A stretch of 7,760 bases of DNA, from contig CAJXAS010000085.1 in the NCBI GenBank assembly GCA_913050305.1, positions 1 to 7,760 of the forward strand, read 5' to 3'. The stretch comes from an uncultured Polaribacter sp. Its GTDB lineage: Bacteria > Bacteroidota > Bacteroidia > Flavobacteriales > Flavobacteriaceae. The notes beneath the pieces are model-generated. The model saw only the letters and a list, made by a program, of their open reading frames with translations. It searched no databases and was not told the origin of the DNA. Every line of letters starts with the position of its first letter. Positions within the stretch are counted from its first letter, which is position 1. Below, in pieces: positions 5,973 through 7,760 of this stretch. The translations under genes and the position numbers were made by a program.

Positions 5973-7760
5973 ATGAAGACAAGAATTTTATCAATTATAG
6001 CAATTATAACAATGTCTTTTGCCTCAAATGCGCAAATAGACAGAAGTACAATGCCTACTCCAGGACCAGATCCTGTAGTGAAATTAGGAACTGCAGAGAA
6101 ATTTTCTTTAGAGAACGGACTTACAGTAATTATGGTAGAAAACCATAAATTACCAAGAGTTTCTGCAACTTTAAGAATAGACAATCAACCTTATTTTGAA
6201 GGAGAAATTGCAGGTGTTTCTAGCATGATGGGAAGCTTACTAGGTAGAGGTACAAGTAGTATTACTAAAGATGAATTTAATGAAAAAGTAGATTTTTTAG
6301 GTGCAAGTGTAAATTTTTTTAGTTCTGGTGCTTCTGCAAGATCATTAAAAAAATACTTCCCAGAAGTATTAGATTTAATGGCAGATGGTGTAAAAAATTC
6401 CAAATTTAATCAAGAAGAATTTGACAAAGAAAAAGAAGTAACTTTAGAAAATTTAAAAGCTGAAGAAAAAAACATTCCTGCTATTGCTAGTAGAGTAGAA
6501 GGTCTTTTGGTATACGGTAAAAAGCACCCTTTCGGGGAGTTTACGAGTAAAACATCTGTAAATAACATTACGTTAGAAGATGTTAAAAATAACTTTAATA
6601 CATATTATAAACCAAATAATGGATATCTAATTATTGTTGGAGATATTAATCCGAAAGAGACTAAAGCACTAGTAACAGCACTATTTGCTGATTGGCAAAA
6701 AGGAGAAATACCTGTTTCTAATTTTCCTAAACCAGAAAATGTTTCTACTGCAGAAATTAATTTTGTAAATATGTCTAATGCAAATCAATCTGAAATTTCT
6801 ATTGTAAATACTATAGATTTAACTTTAGGTGATAAAGATTATTACGCAGCCTTGTTAGCTAACAAAATCTTAGGTGGTGGTGGATCTGCAAGACTTTTTC
6901 AAAATTTAAGAGAAGACAAAGCATATACTTATGGGTCCTACTCTAGAGTAAGTCAGAATAGACAAACAGGTGTTTTTAAAGCAACTGCAAGTGTAAGAAA
7001 CGTGGTTACAGATAGTTCTATTGTAGAGATACAGAAAGAAATAAATAAAATTCGTTACCAGAAAGTAAGTTCGAAAGAATTACAAGATGCGAAAGAAGAA
7101 TATATTGGTGGTTTTGTAATGGATGTTCAAAAACCTGCAACTGCGGCAAACTACGCGTTAAACATTGCGCTTTATAATTTACCAGAAGATTTTTATGCAA
7201 ACTATATTAAAAATATAAATTCTGTAACGGTAGATGACGTGCAAAATGCAGCCATTAAATATTTTAAAGGAGATAAGGCAAGAATTATGGTTACGGGTAA
7301 AGGAATTGATGTTCTTAAAAACCTAGAGAAAACAGATTATATAATCAATTATTTTGATGTAGAAGGAAACCCAACGGACAAGCCGGCAATGACCTTGCCC
7401 ATTCCTGAAGGAATGACTGCAGAAACTGTGATTAACAAATACATCGCTGCAATTGGAGGTGAAGAAAAAGTATTGGCTGTTAAAACTACGGTAACCATTG
7501 CAAATGCAACAATCCAAGGAACACCTTTGGTAATGACAATGAAAGCTGCCGCACCTAATAAAGTTTCACAAGAAATTTCTGTAATGGGCAACACCATGCA
7601 AAAAACTGTTTTTAACGGAACTACAGGGTACTCTTCTTCAAGAGGTCAAAAGAAAGATATGACTGCAGAAGAAATTGCGAAAGCAAAAACTGAAAGCGGT
7701 ATTTTTAAAGATTTAACATATGCTTCTGGAGAGTTGTTAAGAATTGAGCCTTTAGAAGGT
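5973..7760 (+). CDS. Secreted M16-family protein without zinc site, with LolA-like C-terminal domain (3' end cut)
   Basis: This frame runs open from the ATG at 5973 to the window edge: 596 residues, incomplete. Residues 1-20 are a Sec signal peptide ending SNA before Q21. Residues about 35-465 form the usual two-half M16 body. At the place of HxxEH the protein reads GVSSMMGSLLGRGT (81-94): the two His and the Glu are S84, S88 and G87, so it cannot bind the zinc. The C-terminal half keeps SARLFQNLREDKAYTYG, with R313 and Y320 seven apart, the spacing of the Arg/Tyr pair in insulin-degrading enzyme. From about 482 a second domain begins (TAETVINKYIAAIGG, later VFNGTTGY and GQKKDMTAEE) that resembles LolA-type beta-sheet domains that bind lipoprotein. 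It follows the catalytic M16 gene by 8 bp, and the two probably make one heterodimer. The start is clear from the signal peptide. Confidence 0.9.
   Translation, partial: MKTRILSIIAIITMSFASNAQIDRSTMPTPGPDPVVKLGTAEKFSLENGLTVIMVENHKLPRVSATLRIDNQPYFEGEIAGVSSMMGSLLGRGTSSITKDEFNEKVDFLGASVNFFSSGASARSLKKYFPEVLDLMADGVKNSKFNQEEFDKEKEVTLENLKAEEKNIPAIASRVEGLLVYGKKHPFGEFTSKTSVNNITLEDVKNNFNTYYKPNNGYLIIVGDINPKETKALVTALFADWQKGEIPVSNFPKPENVSTAEINFVNMSNANQSEISIVNTIDLTLGDKDYYAALLANKILGGGGSARLFQNLREDKAYTYGSYSRVSQNRQTGVFKATASVRNVVTDSSIVEIQKEINKIRYQKVSSKELQDAKEEYIGGFVMDVQKPATAANYALNIALYNLPEDFYANYIKNINSVTVDDVQNAAIKYFKGDKARIMVTGKGIDVLKNLEKTDYIINYFDVEGNPTDKPAMTLPIPEGMTAETVINKYIAAIGGEEKVLAVKTTVTIANATIQGTPLVMTMKAAAPNKVSQEISVMGNTMQKTVFNGTTGYSSSRGQKKDMTAEEIAKAKTESGIFKDLTYASGELLRIEPLEG
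7416..7760 (+). other. LolA-like C-terminal domain of the second M16 protein (partial)
   Basis: Residues from about 482 lie beyond the length of a normal M16 body. They start with a helix (TAETVINKYIAAIGGEEK) like the one that opens many outer-membrane lipoprotein-sorting-type domains. Short alternating strands follow, with the VFNGTTGYSSSRGQKKD segment (546-562) in the position of the turn with Asn/Asp-Gly that such domains carry. The assignment is by pattern only, and the domain is cut by the window edge. Confidence 0.55.

Noticed and set aside
5951..6403. Two minus-strand open frames (5951-6184 and 6191-6403)
   Set aside because: Both are antisense to the second M16 gene, which runs open from 5973 with signal peptide and family motifs.
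7018..7597. Three minus-strand open frames (7018-7200, 7323-7517, 7349-7597)
   Set aside because: They overlap each other or lie antisense to the long second M16 frame; the hydrophobic look of the last comes from reverse reading of Asn/Thr/Ala codons.

Overview
The window looks like a chromosomal segment from a marine-type member of the Flavobacteriaceae (Bacteroidota), close to Polaribacter or Tenacibaculum in flavour. The evidence is the AT-rich composition, A-rich start regions without Shine-Dalgarno sequences, promoters of the Bacteroidota TTTG / TAnnTTTG type, signal peptides ending in Asn-Ala-Gln, and an L21 ribosomal protein with a C-terminal tail. The genus is an inference from style, not from a search.

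Layout. From the left edge to about 3500 there is a leftward run of four genes. In transcription order these are waaA (Kdo transferase of lipid A assembly), a small membrane protein of the YeeE/YedE second-half family (DUF6691-like), moaA, and moeA, which is cut by the window edge. The first three are packed with 2 bp and 0 bp between them, so they are very probably co-transcribed, while moeA follows after 49 bp. MoaA and MoeA carry out the first and last steps of molybdenum cofactor synthesis; the enzymes in between are not in this window. From 3594 to 4393 lies the leftward rplU-rpmA ribosomal operon (L21, L27), closed by a strong intrinsic terminator at 3538-3572. Between 4394 and 4656 is a 263-bp divergent promoter region with one good Bacteroidota promoter on each strand. 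From 4657 to the right edge is a rightward pair of secreted M16-family peptidase genes separated by 8 bp.

The most interesting content is the M16 pair. The first protein has the complete zinc site (HxxEH) but lacks the Arg/Tyr pair of the C-terminal half. The second has lost every HxxEH residue but keeps Arg and Tyr seven residues apart, and it carries an added C-terminal domain that resembles LolA-type lipoprotein-binding folds. This predicts an obligate heterodimeric protease with a split active site outside the cytoplasm. A second point of interest is the small YeeE/YedE-like protein, which has no cysteine at all and an unusual N-terminus. No mobile element, CRISPR array, tRNA or rRNA was seen. 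No gene-free stretch is longer than 263 bp.
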